A program made the translations under genes and the position numbers. Positions 38,863 to 46,711 of a stretch of DNA of 64,000 nucleotides are shown here, one piece after another; the stretch's first letter is position 1, and each line of letters opens with the position of its first letter. Source of the stretch: JACDBZ01 sp036262075 (lineage in GTDB: Bacteria; Chloroflexota; Limnocylindria; QHBO01). The notes beneath the pieces are model-generated. The model had not been told where the DNA came from and did not search any database. It worked only from the letters and a program-made list of their open reading frames with translations. Location: the NCBI GenBank assembly GCA_036262075.1, contig DATAJO010000004.1:1-64000 (forward strand), read 5' to 3'.

Positions 38863-39987
38863 ATGACCGATGCGCCGCGCGCCGAGCTCCTGTCCATCGG
38901 CGCGGAGCTGCTCCTCGGCGAGACCATCGACACGAACGCCGCGTTCCTCGGGGCCGAGATGGCGACCCTCGGCCTGCCGCTCGAGTCGGCGCGGATGCTC
39001 CCCGACGACCGGTCGGTGCTCGCGGCGGCCTTCGCCGACGCCCGCGGCCGCTCGCAGCTCGTGCTCGCCACCGGCGGCCTGGGGCCGACGCACGACGACC
39101 TGTCGCGCGAGGGCCTGGCCGATGCCCTCGGCGAGGAGCTGCGCGAGGACCCGACGTTGATCGCCGTGCTCGAGGAGCGATTCCGGGCGTACGGCCGCAT
39201 GCCGGACACGAACCGGCGCCAGGCGATGCTCATCCCCTCGGCGGAGGCGATCCCGAACCCGATCGGCTCCGCGCCCGGCTGGTGGGTCGACCGCGACGGC
39301 GTCGTGACCGTGCTCATGCCCGGCGTGCCGTCGGAGATGCGCCAGATGTGGGCCGACGAGGTCCGCCCCCGCATCACCCGGCGCTTCAGGCTCGCGCCGC
39401 TGGCGATGCGCACGGTGAAGGCGTTCGGGATCGGCGAGTCTGCGATGGCGGAGCGGCTGGGTGACCTGCTCACCGATCCGCCGGAGGGCGTCGAGGTCGG
39501 CATCTACGCCCGCGACGACGGGGTCCACGTGCGCTTCTCGACCCGCGGCGACCCGTCGCTGCTGGAGCCGCTCGTCGAGCGGTCGCTCGAGGTCCTCGGC
39601 GAGGACGCCTTCGGCACCGATGCGGACGACCTCGCATCGGCGGCGCTCGCGCGGCTCGGCGCGCTCGGCGCCTCGACGGTCGCCAGCTGGGAGGCCGATA
39701 CCGGCGGCAGCCTCCTCACGATCCTCGCCGCCACGCCGGCCGTCGAGGGGTCGGCGCGGTACGTCGGCGGGGTGCTCGACGCCGGAACGCCGTCGGGTCC
39801 ACCGGTCGCCGATGCAGTCATCCAGCTGTCGCTCCTGCCGCTGGATGCGCACGGCCGCAGCCGCGTCCGCGTCGCGGTGCTCGGAGCGGCGCCGATGTCC
39901 CCGACCGAGCTGCGCATCCATGGCTCGGGCCCGCAACGCCTGCGGCGCGCCGCCTTCGCCGCGCTCGACGCGATCCGTCGCCGATAG
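38863..39987 (+). CDS. CinA-like protein (MoCF domain, nicotinamide-nucleotide amidase family)
   Basis: A 374-residue protein. Residues 5-170 form the MoaB/Mog-like COG1058 domain (LLSIGAELLLGETIDTNAAFLG, VLATGGLGPTHDDLSREGLA, LMPGVPSEMRQMW), which hydrolyses ADP-ribose or FAD-type pyrophosphates in homologues. The C-terminal 120 residues contain VASWEADTGGSLLTILAATP, a diverged CinA NMN-deamidase domain in which the usual ESxTGG reads EADTGG, so the nucleophile Ser is absent. The amidase activity may therefore be lost. GATGAT lies 6 nt upstream. Confidence 0.82.
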   Translation: MTDAPRAELLSIGAELLLGETIDTNAAFLGAEMATLGLPLESARMLPDDRSVLAAAFADARGRSQLVLATGGLGPTHDDLSREGLADALGEELREDPTLIAVLEERFRAYGRMPDTNRRQAMLIPSAEAIPNPIGSAPGWWVDRDGVVTVLMPGVPSEMRQMWADEVRPRITRRFRLAPLAMRTVKAFGIGESAMAERLGDLLTDPPEGVEVGIYARDDGVHVRFSTRGDPSLLEPLVERSLEVLGEDAFGTDADDLASAALARLGALGASTVASWEADTGGSLLTILAATPAVEGSARYVGGVLDAGTPSGPPVADAVIQLSLLPLDAHGRSRVRVAVLGAAPMSPTELRIHGSGPQRLRRAAFAALDAIRRR

Positions 39988-39997
39988 GCGCCAGGCG

Positions 39998-40900
39998 CTA
40001 GGCGGTCGAGCCGCCGTCCCAGCGGCCGATGAGCCGGACGGCCTTCGGTCGGACCGAGAGCGTCCAGGTCTCGCGCTCGCCGATGACATCGCCATCGGCC
40101 TGGGCCGGGAGCGCCGATCCGTCGAGCGACGTGACCTCGACCTCGCGCGCGTCCACGCGCTTCGCGTGCGGGGAGACGCGCAGCGCCCAGCGCGCGGTCT
40201 CGACCGCGAAGCGGCGTGCTGGCCCGGGGAAGACGCGCAGGCTGAGGCGACCGGCATCGGGCCGGGCGCCCGGGTTGACCTTCAGGCCGCGCCCGTAGAA
40301 CGGGGTCGTGCCGGCGACGAGCAGGGTCATCGGCCCGCGGTGGACCACCCATCCATCGGCGCGCACCTCGACCGTCGGCCGGCGAAGGAGGTCCGGTACC
40401 GACCGCGTCACCGCGCCGGCCCATCCGCGCAGCCGTTTGGCGCCCGTCTCGGCGTAGCGTCGGGCGACGATCGCGTCCCAGCCCACGCCCGCGAACAGGG
40501 CAAGCCGGCTGTCGACCGCGACGAGGTCGACCTCACGGGCCACGCCGGCCCGCAGGACGTCGACGAGGGCCTTCGGGTCCGTGGGGAGCTTCAGCAGGTG
40601 GCGGGTGGCGTTGCCGAAGCCGCCGGGGATGTAGCCCAGCGCCACGTCCCTGCCGGCGACCACGTTGTAGGCGACTCCCAGCGTCCCGTCGCCGCCGGCG
40701 ACGATGACGGTGTCGTAGCCATCGACCCGTTCGGTCAGCCAGGCCTCGAGCTCAGCCGGGACCCGCGTGGCGGTGACGTGGAGATCAGCGTCGAGCGCCT
40801 GGCGCGCCAGCTCGACGGCCTCGCGCACGCGATCCGACGTCGCGCTTCCAGCCCCCTCGTTGACGAAGATCCCGACCCGGCCGATGGCGACCTCCTGCAT
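39998..40900 (-). CDS. Diacylglycerol kinase (YegS/DgkB-like) family lipid kinase
   Basis: A 300-residue cytosolic or membrane-associated lipid kinase. It shows VGIFVNEGAGS, the nucleotide loop VIVAGGDGTLGVAYNVV, and LGYIPGGFGNATRHL in place of the usual PxGTGND; the C-terminal half is the beta-sandwich lipid domain (VFAGVGWDAIVARRY-like, RGLKVNPGARPDAG). Start ATG 40900 gives the family length. The frame stays open upstream to ATG 41095, where the extra 65 residues look like a lipoprotein signal. Converges with cinA. Confidence 0.78.
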   Translation of the reverse strand: MQEVAIGRVGIFVNEGAGSATSDRVREAVELARQALDADLHVTATRVPAELEAWLTERVDGYDTVIVAGGDGTLGVAYNVVAGRDVALGYIPGGFGNATRHLLKLPTDPKALVDVLRAGVAREVDLVAVDSRLALFAGVGWDAIVARRYAETGAKRLRGWAGAVTRSVPDLLRRPTVEVRADGWVVHRGPMTLLVAGTTPFYGRGLKVNPGARPDAGRLSLRVFPGPARRFAVETARWALRVSPHAKRVDAREVEVTSLDGSALPAQADGDVIGERETWTLSVRPKAVRLIGRWDGGSTA

Positions 40901-41098
40901 GCGGCGTGAGCCCGGGCAGGATACCCGCGGTCGGATGGAGGCCGCTGCAATCGCCCGGCCATGCGTGGGCGGTTCGGCGATGTCGGACACCTCGCCGCGG
41001 CAGGGCGACTGGCCGAGATCGACGACGCCGCAGCCTGCGAGGACGAGGGCGACCAGCGCAAGTGCCGCGATGGCCGCGCTCCGCCCCCGTGGCATCGG

Positions 41099-42490
41099 TC
41101 AGCCCTTCGCCAGGAGCCCGCCGGTCGGGCGGCGCTTGAGGAACTTGCCGTCGCCCGCGGCGCCCAGCCACTGGTCGCCGTCGACGATCACCTTGCCGCG
41201 GCTGAGCACGACATCGGCCCTGCCGGTGACCTCGCGCCCCTCGTAGACGGAGTAGTCGACGTCCATGTGGTGCGTCTTCGCGCTGATCGTGTGCCTCGCG
41301 GCCGGGTCGTAGACGACGAGGTCCGCATCGGCTCCGACGGCGACGACGCCCTTGCGGCCCTCGAGGCCGAACATGCGTGCCGGCGCGGTCGAGATGACCT
41401 CGACCCATCGGTTCGGCGTCAGGGGGCCGGCGACGACGCCGCCGTCGTGGAGCAGGTTCACGCGATCCTCGACGCCGGGCAGGCCGTTCGGGACCTTGCG
41501 GAAGTCGCCCTTGCCGAGGTCCTTCTGGCCGTGGAAGTCGAACGGGCAGTGGTCGGTCGAGACGACCTGGAGGTCGTCCTTGGCGAGGCCCTTCCACAGC
41601 TCGGGCGCGTGATCGGCCGGGCGGAGGGGCGGCGAGCAGACGAACTTCGCGCCCTCGAAGCCGTTGCCGAGGTCGTCGAGCGTCAGGAACAGGTACTGCG
41701 GGCAGGTCTCGGCGTACGCCGGCAGCCCCTCGTCGCGCGCGCGGCGCACCTCGTTCAGCGCCTCGGCCGCCGAGAGGTGGACGATGTACACCGCCGCGCC
41801 GGCGACCTGTGCCAGGCGGATGACGCGGTTCGTCGCCTCCCCCTCCATGACCGGCGAGCGGGACGTGCCGTGGTAGTAGGGATCGGTGTTGCCGGCCTCG
41901 AAGTTCTGCTCGGCCACGACGTCGATGGCGAGGCCGTTCTCGGCGTGCATGAGGATGAGGCCGCCGTTCTTCGCGGTCTGCTGCATGGCCCGGAAGATCG
42001 CGCCGTCATCGGAGAAGAAGACGCCGGGGTAGGCGGTGAACAGCTTGAAGTCGGTCACGCCCTCGTCGACGAGCGCGTCCATCTCCTTGAGCGACTCGTC
42101 GGTGACGTCCGACATGATCATGTGGAAGCCGTAGTCGACGCACGCCCTCCCCTCGGCCTTGGCCATCCAGGCGTCGAGGCCCTCGCGCAGGCTCCTGCCC
42201 TTCGACTGGACCGCGAAGTCGATGATCGTCGTCGTGCCGCCGAAGGCCGCCGCCCGGGTGCCGGTCTCGAACGTGTCCTTCGCGAACGTGCCGCCGAACG
42301 GCAGCTCCATGTGGGTGTGGACGTCGATCGCGCCCGGGATGACCCACTTGCCCGATGCGTCGATCGTGCGGTCCGCCTCGACCTCGAGCGACTCACCGAT
42401 GAGCGCGATGCGCTCCCCATCGACGAGGACGTCCGCCTGCGTCGAGGCGTCGGCATTGACGATCGTTCCGCCCTTGATCAGCGTGCGCAT
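41099..42490 (-). CDS. hydA: Dihydropyrimidinase / D-hydantoinase
   Basis: A 463-residue cyclic amidohydrolase that opens dihydrouracil or hydantoin rings. All metal ligands are visible: DVHTHMELPFGG (two His), the carboxylated Lys in VTDFKLFTAYPG, LILMHAENG, AAVYIVHLSAAEAL and the Asp in STDHCPFDFHGQKDLGKGDF. Length and the GKGDF.KVPNGLPG segment match dihydropyrimidinase. ATG 42490 has GGAGG 11 nt upstream. Candidate pathway partners are the nitrilase at 46712, the LLM enzyme at 45326, the aminotransferase at 55552 and the NCS1 permease at 57021. Confidence 0.93.
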   Translation of the reverse strand: MRTLIKGGTIVNADASTQADVLVDGERIALIGESLEVEADRTIDASGKWVIPGAIDVHTHMELPFGGTFAKDTFETGTRAAAFGGTTTIIDFAVQSKGRSLREGLDAWMAKAEGRACVDYGFHMIMSDVTDESLKEMDALVDEGVTDFKLFTAYPGVFFSDDGAIFRAMQQTAKNGGLILMHAENGLAIDVVAEQNFEAGNTDPYYHGTSRSPVMEGEATNRVIRLAQVAGAAVYIVHLSAAEALNEVRRARDEGLPAYAETCPQYLFLTLDDLGNGFEGAKFVCSPPLRPADHAPELWKGLAKDDLQVVSTDHCPFDFHGQKDLGKGDFRKVPNGLPGVEDRVNLLHDGGVVAGPLTPNRWVEVISTAPARMFGLEGRKGVVAVGADADLVVYDPAARHTISAKTHHMDVDYSVYEGREVTGRADVVLSRGKVIVDGDQWLGAAGDGKFLKRRPTGGLLAKG

Positions 42491-42557
42491 CGGTCGAGCT
42501 TCCTCCGTCGTTCGATCATCGGTGGCCCGCATGCTAGCGCCGCCGATGCCCTGACGG

Positions 42558-42569
42558 TAGCATCGGGAC
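42558..42569 (+). promoter_or_regulatory. Leaderless-type -10 before the HhH-GPD gene
   Basis: TAGCAT at 42558-42563 is 6 nt before ATG 42570. No Shine-Dalgarno is present. Confidence 0.55.
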
Positions 42570-43130
42570 ATGGTAGACGAGCGCCTCTATTTCACCGGCA
42601 ACGACGAAGCCGATCGCCTCCTGGTCGCCGATCCGATGGCGCTGCTCATCGGCTACGCGCTCGACCAGCAGGTCCCCGTGCAGAAGGCGTTCTCCGGCCC
42701 GTACGTGCTGCTCCAGCGGCTCGGATCCATCGACGCGCGGTTCCTCGCCACCGTCGACGACGCGAAGCTCGAGGCAGCCGCCAAGGGTCCGCCGGCCATC
42801 CACCGCTTCCCCGCCGCCATGGGCCGCCGCATCAAGGAGGTCGCCGCGTTCGTGGCCGATCGCTACGACGGCGACGCGTCGCGCATCTGGACCGAGGCCC
42901 GCGACGCCGACGAACTCAAGCGCCGCCTGGCCGAGATTCCGGGCTTCGGACCGATGAAGGTCGCCTCGCTCTACGCGGTCCTCGTCAAGCGCCTCGGCGT
43001 CCGCGTCCCCGGCGCGGAGGAGGGGCTGCCGTCCCATCCGACCCTCGGCGACGTCGACTCCCCCGAGGCCCTCGCCGCGTACCAGGCGAACAAGCGCGCC
43101 GCCAAGGCTGCCGCCCGGGCCGGGGCTTGA
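42570..43130 (+). CDS. HhH-GPD-type base-excision DNA repair protein
   Basis: A 186-residue all-helical protein of the short HhH-GPD family. It shows MALLIGYALDQQVPVQKAFSGPYVLLQRLG, IKEVAAFVADRYDGDASRIW and the hairpin-helix LAEIPGFGPMKVASLYAVLVKRLGV (I-P-G-x-G-x-x-K/T). The catalytic Asp expected about 18 residues after the hairpin is not obvious, and there is no FeS cluster. It probably recognises damaged bases, but glycosylase activity of this subfamily is uncertain. The C terminus is Ala/Lys-rich. Confidence 0.8.
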   Translation: MVDERLYFTGNDEADRLLVADPMALLIGYALDQQVPVQKAFSGPYVLLQRLGSIDARFLATVDDAKLEAAAKGPPAIHRFPAAMGRRIKEVAAFVADRYDGDASRIWTEARDADELKRRLAEIPGFGPMKVASLYAVLVKRLGVRVPGAEEGLPSHPTLGDVDSPEALAAYQANKRAAKAAARAGA

Positions 43131-43180
43131 TCGGAGCCCCCTGGGGGGGGCGGCGGGCCGAGGCCCGCGCGGGGCGGGCC

Positions 43181-43284
43181 GAGGCCCGTGGAGCGCAGTC
43201 CGGCGCTCGCCGAGGCCCGTGGCGTGCAGTCCGGCGCTCACCAGGGCCCGTGGCGCGTAGTCTGGCCCTCGCCCAGGCCGGTGG
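43181..43284 (+). repeat. 31-bp degenerate tandem repeat, about 3.4 units
   Basis: Units begin at 43181, 43212, 43243 and 43274 and share GAGGCCCGTGG, then GCGCAGTCCGGCGCTC with a few changes per unit. Units touch with no spacers, which rules out a CRISPR array. A related half-unit starts at 43160. Confidence 0.75.
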
Positions 43285-43301
43285 CGGGCCGCCTCGCCCC
43301 A

Positions 43302-43455
43302 CGAACGTGCCAGATTCCCGTGGAGTGAGCGCTACGCGCTCGGCGCGGCTCCGAACGGCGCGATTCGGGCCCTGGTGCTCACTGAGCGGGAATTTGGCAC
43401 GTTCGAGCCGCCTCTGCCGCGTTAACGCTCACCTGGTGGGAATCTGGCCGGTTCG
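43302..43455. repeat. Three copies of a 29-bp element, one direct and two inverted
   Basis: Copy 1 is on the plus strand at 43302-43330; copies 2 and 3 are on the minus strand at 43377-43405 and 43427-43455. The shared core, read in copy-1 orientation, is CGAACNNGCCARATTCCC, ending GTGAGC. Copies 1 and 2 match at 25 of 29 positions and form a large inverted repeat with a 46-bp loop. Confidence 0.8.
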
Positions 43456-43500
43456 CGCGCGGGACGGGCCGGTTCGCGCGCTCGCCCCGGTGACGGGCCG

Positions 43501-43595
43501 CCGATCGATCGGTGCCCTGCGCGCACAGACGGCGATACATTCGCCGAAACCGCACCGGAACCCGCGCTCGGGCCGAGGTTCGGCGATCTATCGCC
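43501..43595. repeat. Cluster of short palindromes
   Basis: CCGATCGATCGG (43501-43512) is a perfect palindrome. GGCGATACATTCGCCGAAAC (43531-43550) is an imperfect inverted repeat of the segment at 43575-43595, which itself contains the perfect GGCGAT-CT-ATCGCC. Confidence 0.6.
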
Positions 43596-43613
43596 CGCCT
43601 GGCACGCATCGGC

Positions 43614-44135
43614 TCAGGACTCTTCGGCACCTTCGGCTTCGGCACCGGCATCGGCTTCGGCACCTTCGGCTTCGGCAGCGGCATCGGCATCGGCTTCGGC
43701 GTCGGACTCCGGGGGCGCGGACGCGCCGTGCATCCAGGGCGTGTACGTGACGCCCACCAGCAGGCCCTCGGGCGACTGGAGGCGGGCGGTGGTCTGGCCC
43801 CACGGCTCCTCGTGAGCGTCCTTCAGGAGCCGATGCCCCGCCGCGCGCAGCTCCTCCACTGCACTCGCCACCGCCGAGGGCGAGTCGACGTCGAGCTCGA
43901 GCCAGGCCTGCGGCACGGGCAGGTCAGCGGGCCAATCGGGCGTGCCGAAGGTCGACTCCGCCGCCTGCGTGAGCGGCCACAGCGCGAAGGCCCTGACGCC
44001 GTCCAGCGAGTCGTTGGTGAAGTAGCCCGGCGCCGCCTCCTCGAGGTCGATGCCGAGGGCGTCGCGCCAGAAGGCCTGGGAGCTTTCGGGGTCGCGGACG
44101 ATCGGCCCGAAGCCGGCCACGAACGAGATCTTCAT
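43614..44135 (-). CDS. VOC family protein with acidic Ala/Glu/Asp tail
   Basis: A 173-residue protein. Residues 1-142 form a VOC fold (ISFVAGFGPIVRDPESSQAFWRDALG, DLPVPQAWLELDVDSPSAVASAVEELRAAGH, TTARLQSPEGLLVGVTYTPW). Residues 143-173 are a low-complexity tail of Ala, Glu, Asp and Gly coded by GGC/TTC/ATC-type short repeats. The tail probably arose by repeat expansion and is disordered. TAGGCT 6 nt before the ATG sets the start. It converges on the repeat-rich gap. Confidence 0.78.
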   Translation of the reverse strand: MKISFVAGFGPIVRDPESSQAFWRDALGIDLEEAAPGYFTNDSLDGVRAFALWPLTQAAESTFGTPDWPADLPVPQAWLELDVDSPSAVASAVEELRAAGHRLLKDAHEEPWGQTTARLQSPEGLLVGVTYTPWMHGASAPPESDAEADADAAAEAEGAEADAGAEAEGAEES

Positions 44136-44147
44136 GGTGACAGCCTA
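44136..44147 (-). promoter_or_regulatory. Leaderless-type -10 before the acidic-tailed VOC gene
   Basis: TAGGCT (44147-44142 on the minus strand) lies 6 nt before the ATG, in the 35-bp gap after the Vms1-like gene. Confidence 0.5.
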
Positions 44148-44170
44148 CGGCGAGCAGCGGACGGATCGTG

Positions 44171-45286
44171 TCAGGAACGGTCGGGCCAGGAAATGCGGAA
44201 CCGGAGCGTGGCGGCGACGCCGTCGTAGCGCCGCAGTCCCGGGTGGTCGCGGACGATCTCGACGCGTGCATCGGTGAGCGATGCCTGCCGGATGAGCTCG
44301 GCCCGGAGCTCCTCGTCGAGGTTCGCCTCCTCGTCGATGACGAGCTCGTGGACCTGCCCCATCTCGAGGGCCGCCATCACCGCGTCGATCCCGGCGACGC
44401 CGAGGTCGCGCGCCCGATGCTCCGCCAGCGCCCGATCGGCCGCGTCCTGTCCGTCGGCCTCCTCGAGCGCGGCCAGGATCGGCAGCACCTCCTCGCGGAC
44501 CTCGTCGCGTGAGGCCTCGATCTCGAGCCTGGCGACGTACTCGACCAGGGGTCGCACCGCCTCGGACAGCTCGTCGTCGAGGACCGACATGGCCCGCTCG
44601 TCGCCAGCGAGGATGACGTGACGAGGCCGCTCGCGCTCCACGAGCCGCTCGATCGCGGCCGCGGCCTCCTTCGCGAAGCGCTTGTCCTGCATGTCGACGT
44701 GGCGCTGGTAGCGGGCCTGCGACCATCCGCCCTGCTTGTGCCGCTTGTGCTCGTCGGGCGGCTCGTCCGGCCCCGGTCGCTCGTCAAGCCCGCCGCGCCG
44801 GGTGACGAACAGCCGGCACGTGTTCGTGTCGACGATGGCGATGACCGCCGAGGTCTGGTCGTCGAGGAGCCGGGCGAGCTGGAAGAGGTCCGCCGTCGGC
44901 CCGACGCGCACCTCGGTGTCGAACGCCTCCCGGCTGCGGACGACCTCCCACAGGCCGATGCGATCGCAGGCGAAGATGGCGAGGCCATCGACCCCGTCCA
45001 GGTCCTCGGTCTCGAGCAGCCGGAAGATCCGCTTCACGTCGGCGTCGACCGAGGTGCGGGCCGGCGTGTGGGGCTCGAGGTCGGCGGCGATGTCCTCCAG
45101 CGCCTCGCGAACCTTGACGATCTCGCTGCGCGCCGCAGGCCGCTCGCCGTGCGCCTCGGGACGCACGTCGATGTAGACGCTGAGGATCGGTGCCTCGGTG
45201 GACTCGGCCTCCGCGAGCCGGCGGATGAGGCGTCGCAGCGCCTCCTGGTCGGGGCCGAGCTTCGTGGTGATCGGTCTGGCAGTCAT
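44171..45286 (-). CDS. Vms1/eRF1-like (VLRF1-type) putative peptidyl-tRNA release factor
   Basis: A 371-residue protein of the bacterial archaeo-eukaryotic release-factor group. It shows PILSVYIDVRPEAHGERPAARS, VDGLAIFACDRIGLWEVV, the middle-domain DTNTCRLFVTRRGG, then the catalytic-loop equivalent KQGGWSQARYQRHVDMQDKRFAKE, whose GG.S..R..R pattern corresponds to the GGQ/GSQ loop of eRF1 and Vms1. The C-terminal L7Ae-like domain (VAGIDAVMAALEMGQVHELVI) is intact. Homologues release nascent chains from stalled large subunits. ATG 45286 is preferred over one seven codons upstream. Confidence 0.8.
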   Translation of the reverse strand: MTARPITTKLGPDQEALRRLIRRLAEAESTEAPILSVYIDVRPEAHGERPAARSEIVKVREALEDIAADLEPHTPARTSVDADVKRIFRLLETEDLDGVDGLAIFACDRIGLWEVVRSREAFDTEVRVGPTADLFQLARLLDDQTSAVIAIVDTNTCRLFVTRRGGLDERPGPDEPPDEHKRHKQGGWSQARYQRHVDMQDKRFAKEAAAAIERLVERERPRHVILAGDERAMSVLDDELSEAVRPLVEYVARLEIEASRDEVREEVLPILAALEEADGQDAADRALAEHRARDLGVAGIDAVMAALEMGQVHELVIDEEANLDEELRAELIRQASLTDARVEIVRDHPGLRRYDGVAATLRFRISWPDRS

Positions 45287-45325
45287 GCTCGCCGTGCGTG
45301 CAAGCACGATGCCGACGGGCTCTGC

Positions 45326-46330
45326 CTAGCTCGCGGCGGTCGCAGCCTGCGGGATGATCTCGCGCCCGTAGGCATCGAGGCAGTCCTCCTCCTCGCCGTT
45401 CATCAGGTAGATGTTGAATTGTGTCACACCGGCGTCCCGCAGCTGCTCCAGCTTCTCGCGGTGCGCCGATGCGGGCCCGACGATCGAGAACGCATCGGTG
45501 ATCTCGTCCGACACGAACGCCGCGTTCGAGCTGCCGACCTCGGCGTGGTGGAGGTAGTCGTAGCCCTCGCGGTTCTCGACGTACTTCCACAGCGTCTCGG
45601 GCAGGTCGTCCTTCGGGTACTTGTTGATGAGGTCGACGACGTGGTTGCTGACGAGCGCCGGGAACCAGCGGACCTTGTCGCGGGCCGTCGCCACGTCGTC
45701 GGCAACGTACGCCGGGGCCGCGGCCATGACCTCGATCGCATCGGGGTCGCGCCCGGCCTCCTCGGCGCCGGCGCGCATGAAGCCGACGCACCAGCGGATG
45801 ATGTCCGGGTCCGCGAGCTGGAGGATGATCCCGTCCGCGACGCGGCCGGCGGCCGCGAGCGCCATGGGCCCATACCCGGCCACCCAGACCGGCACCGGAC
45901 CGTGCGAGACCCACGGCATCTGGATCTCGGTGCCGTCGAGCACGATCTTCTCGCCGCCGGTCAGCGAGCGGACGATCTGGCAGCACTCCTCCATGTAGGC
46001 CACGGTCGTCGGCTTCTTGCCCATCACCCGCCGCGCGGAGTCCCCACGGCCGATGCCGAGGTCCATCCGCCCGCCGGTGATCTCGTTGAGCGTGGCGAGG
46101 GCGCTGGCCGTGACCGTCACGTCGCGCGTGGCGGGGTTCGTGACGCACGTGCCGAGGCGCATGTCCGTCGTCGCCTCGCCCATGAGGGTGAGGATCGGGT
46201 ACGGATCGCGCCACAGGACGTGCGAGTCGAACAGCCACCCGTAGCCGAAGCCGTTCGCCTCGGCCCGCTTCGCCAGATCGACGCTGCGGCTGAACCGATG
46301 ATCGGGCTTCAGCGTGATCCCGAACCTCAT
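45326..46330 (-). CDS. LLM-class F420/flavin-dependent oxidoreductase (Mer-like branch)
   Basis: A 334-residue TIM-barrel enzyme. It shows MRFGITLKPDHRFSRSVDLAKRAEANGFG, LGTCVTNPATRDVTVTASALATLNEITGGRMDLGIGRGDSARRV and VPVWVAGYGPMALAAAGRVADGIILQLADP, like methylene-tetrahydromethanopterin reductase relatives. Related bacterial proteins are, from memory, often near hydantoinase genes. It overlaps the cupin gene by 4 bp (ATGA) and follows the nitrilase, in one operon. A role in pyrimidine or hydantoin turnover is inferred from context only. Confidence 0.85.
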   Translation of the reverse strand: MRFGITLKPDHRFSRSVDLAKRAEANGFGYGWLFDSHVLWRDPYPILTLMGEATTDMRLGTCVTNPATRDVTVTASALATLNEITGGRMDLGIGRGDSARRVMGKKPTTVAYMEECCQIVRSLTGGEKIVLDGTEIQMPWVSHGPVPVWVAGYGPMALAAAGRVADGIILQLADPDIIRWCVGFMRAGAEEAGRDPDAIEVMAAAPAYVADDVATARDKVRWFPALVSNHVVDLINKYPKDDLPETLWKYVENREGYDYLHHAEVGSSNAAFVSDEITDAFSIVGPASAHREKLEQLRDAGVTQFNIYLMNGEEEDCLDAYGREIIPQAATAAS

Positions 46331-46710
46331 GCGTCACCTCCGTCCGGACCGTCGACGTCGATCGTCAGCGGTCCCTCGCCGCTCCTGAACAGGACCATCT
46401 CGAGATCCTCGTCGCCCGCGCTCACGTCGCGGTGGACGCGCCCCGCCGGCATGCGGCCGACGTCGCCGGCGCCGATCTCGATCGCGTGGGCGCCGTCGAG
46501 CCCGAACTCCCAGCGCAGCACGCCGCGCTGGACCGCCGCGTAGCTGACCCACGCGCCGTGGTGGTGCCACTGCGACGTGGCGCCGGGCGGAAGCCGGATG
46601 AAGCCGACCCAGCCGGTCGCATCGGCGAATGCCTCCTCGCCGAAGCTGCCGGCGGGCAGGCCGCTGGCCGGCCGTCGATCGGTCCGACGGACGACCTGCG
46701 GGTCGCCCAC
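46327..46710 (-). CDS. Cupin-domain protein
   Basis: A 127-residue single cupin. Motif 1 is seen in GATSQWHHHGAWVSYAAVQRGVLRWEFG (metal-binding His cluster HHHG) and motif 2 in GDVGRMPAGRVHRDVSAGDEDLEMVLF. GTG 46710 begins one base after the nitrilase TAG, and its end overlaps the LLM start, so the three are translationally linked. It could be a small metal enzyme, for example an isomerase or dioxygenase acting on the LLM or nitrilase substrate. No specific activity can be assigned. Confidence 0.8.
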   Translation of the reverse strand: MGDPQVVRRTDRRPASGLPAGSFGEEAFADATGWVGFIRLPPGATSQWHHHGAWVSYAAVQRGVLRWEFGLDGAHAIEIGAGDVGRMPAGRVHRDVSAGDEDLEMVLFRSGEGPLTIDVDGPDGGDA

Positions 46711-46711
46711 G

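Larger units (their letters stand above)
43131..43613. other. 483-bp repeat-rich intergenic region without a gene
   Basis: This is the only gap over 300 bp. It begins with poly-G (CTGGGGGGGG), then a 31-bp tandem repeat (43181-43284), three copies of a 29-bp element (43302-43455), a perfect 12-bp palindrome CCGATCGATCGG (43501-43512) and two GGCGAT...CGCC hairpins (43531-43595). No frame in it looks coding. It separates two converging genes. Confidence 0.7.

Noticed and set aside
43181..43284. Regularly spaced repeats resembling a CRISPR array
   Set aside because: Units of 31 bp touch each other with no unique spacers, and no cas gene is present.
44618..46543. A 641-codon plus-strand frame opposite the Vms1-like and LLM genes
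   Set aside because: Shadow of well-supported minus-strand genes; no recognisable motifs and unnatural composition.
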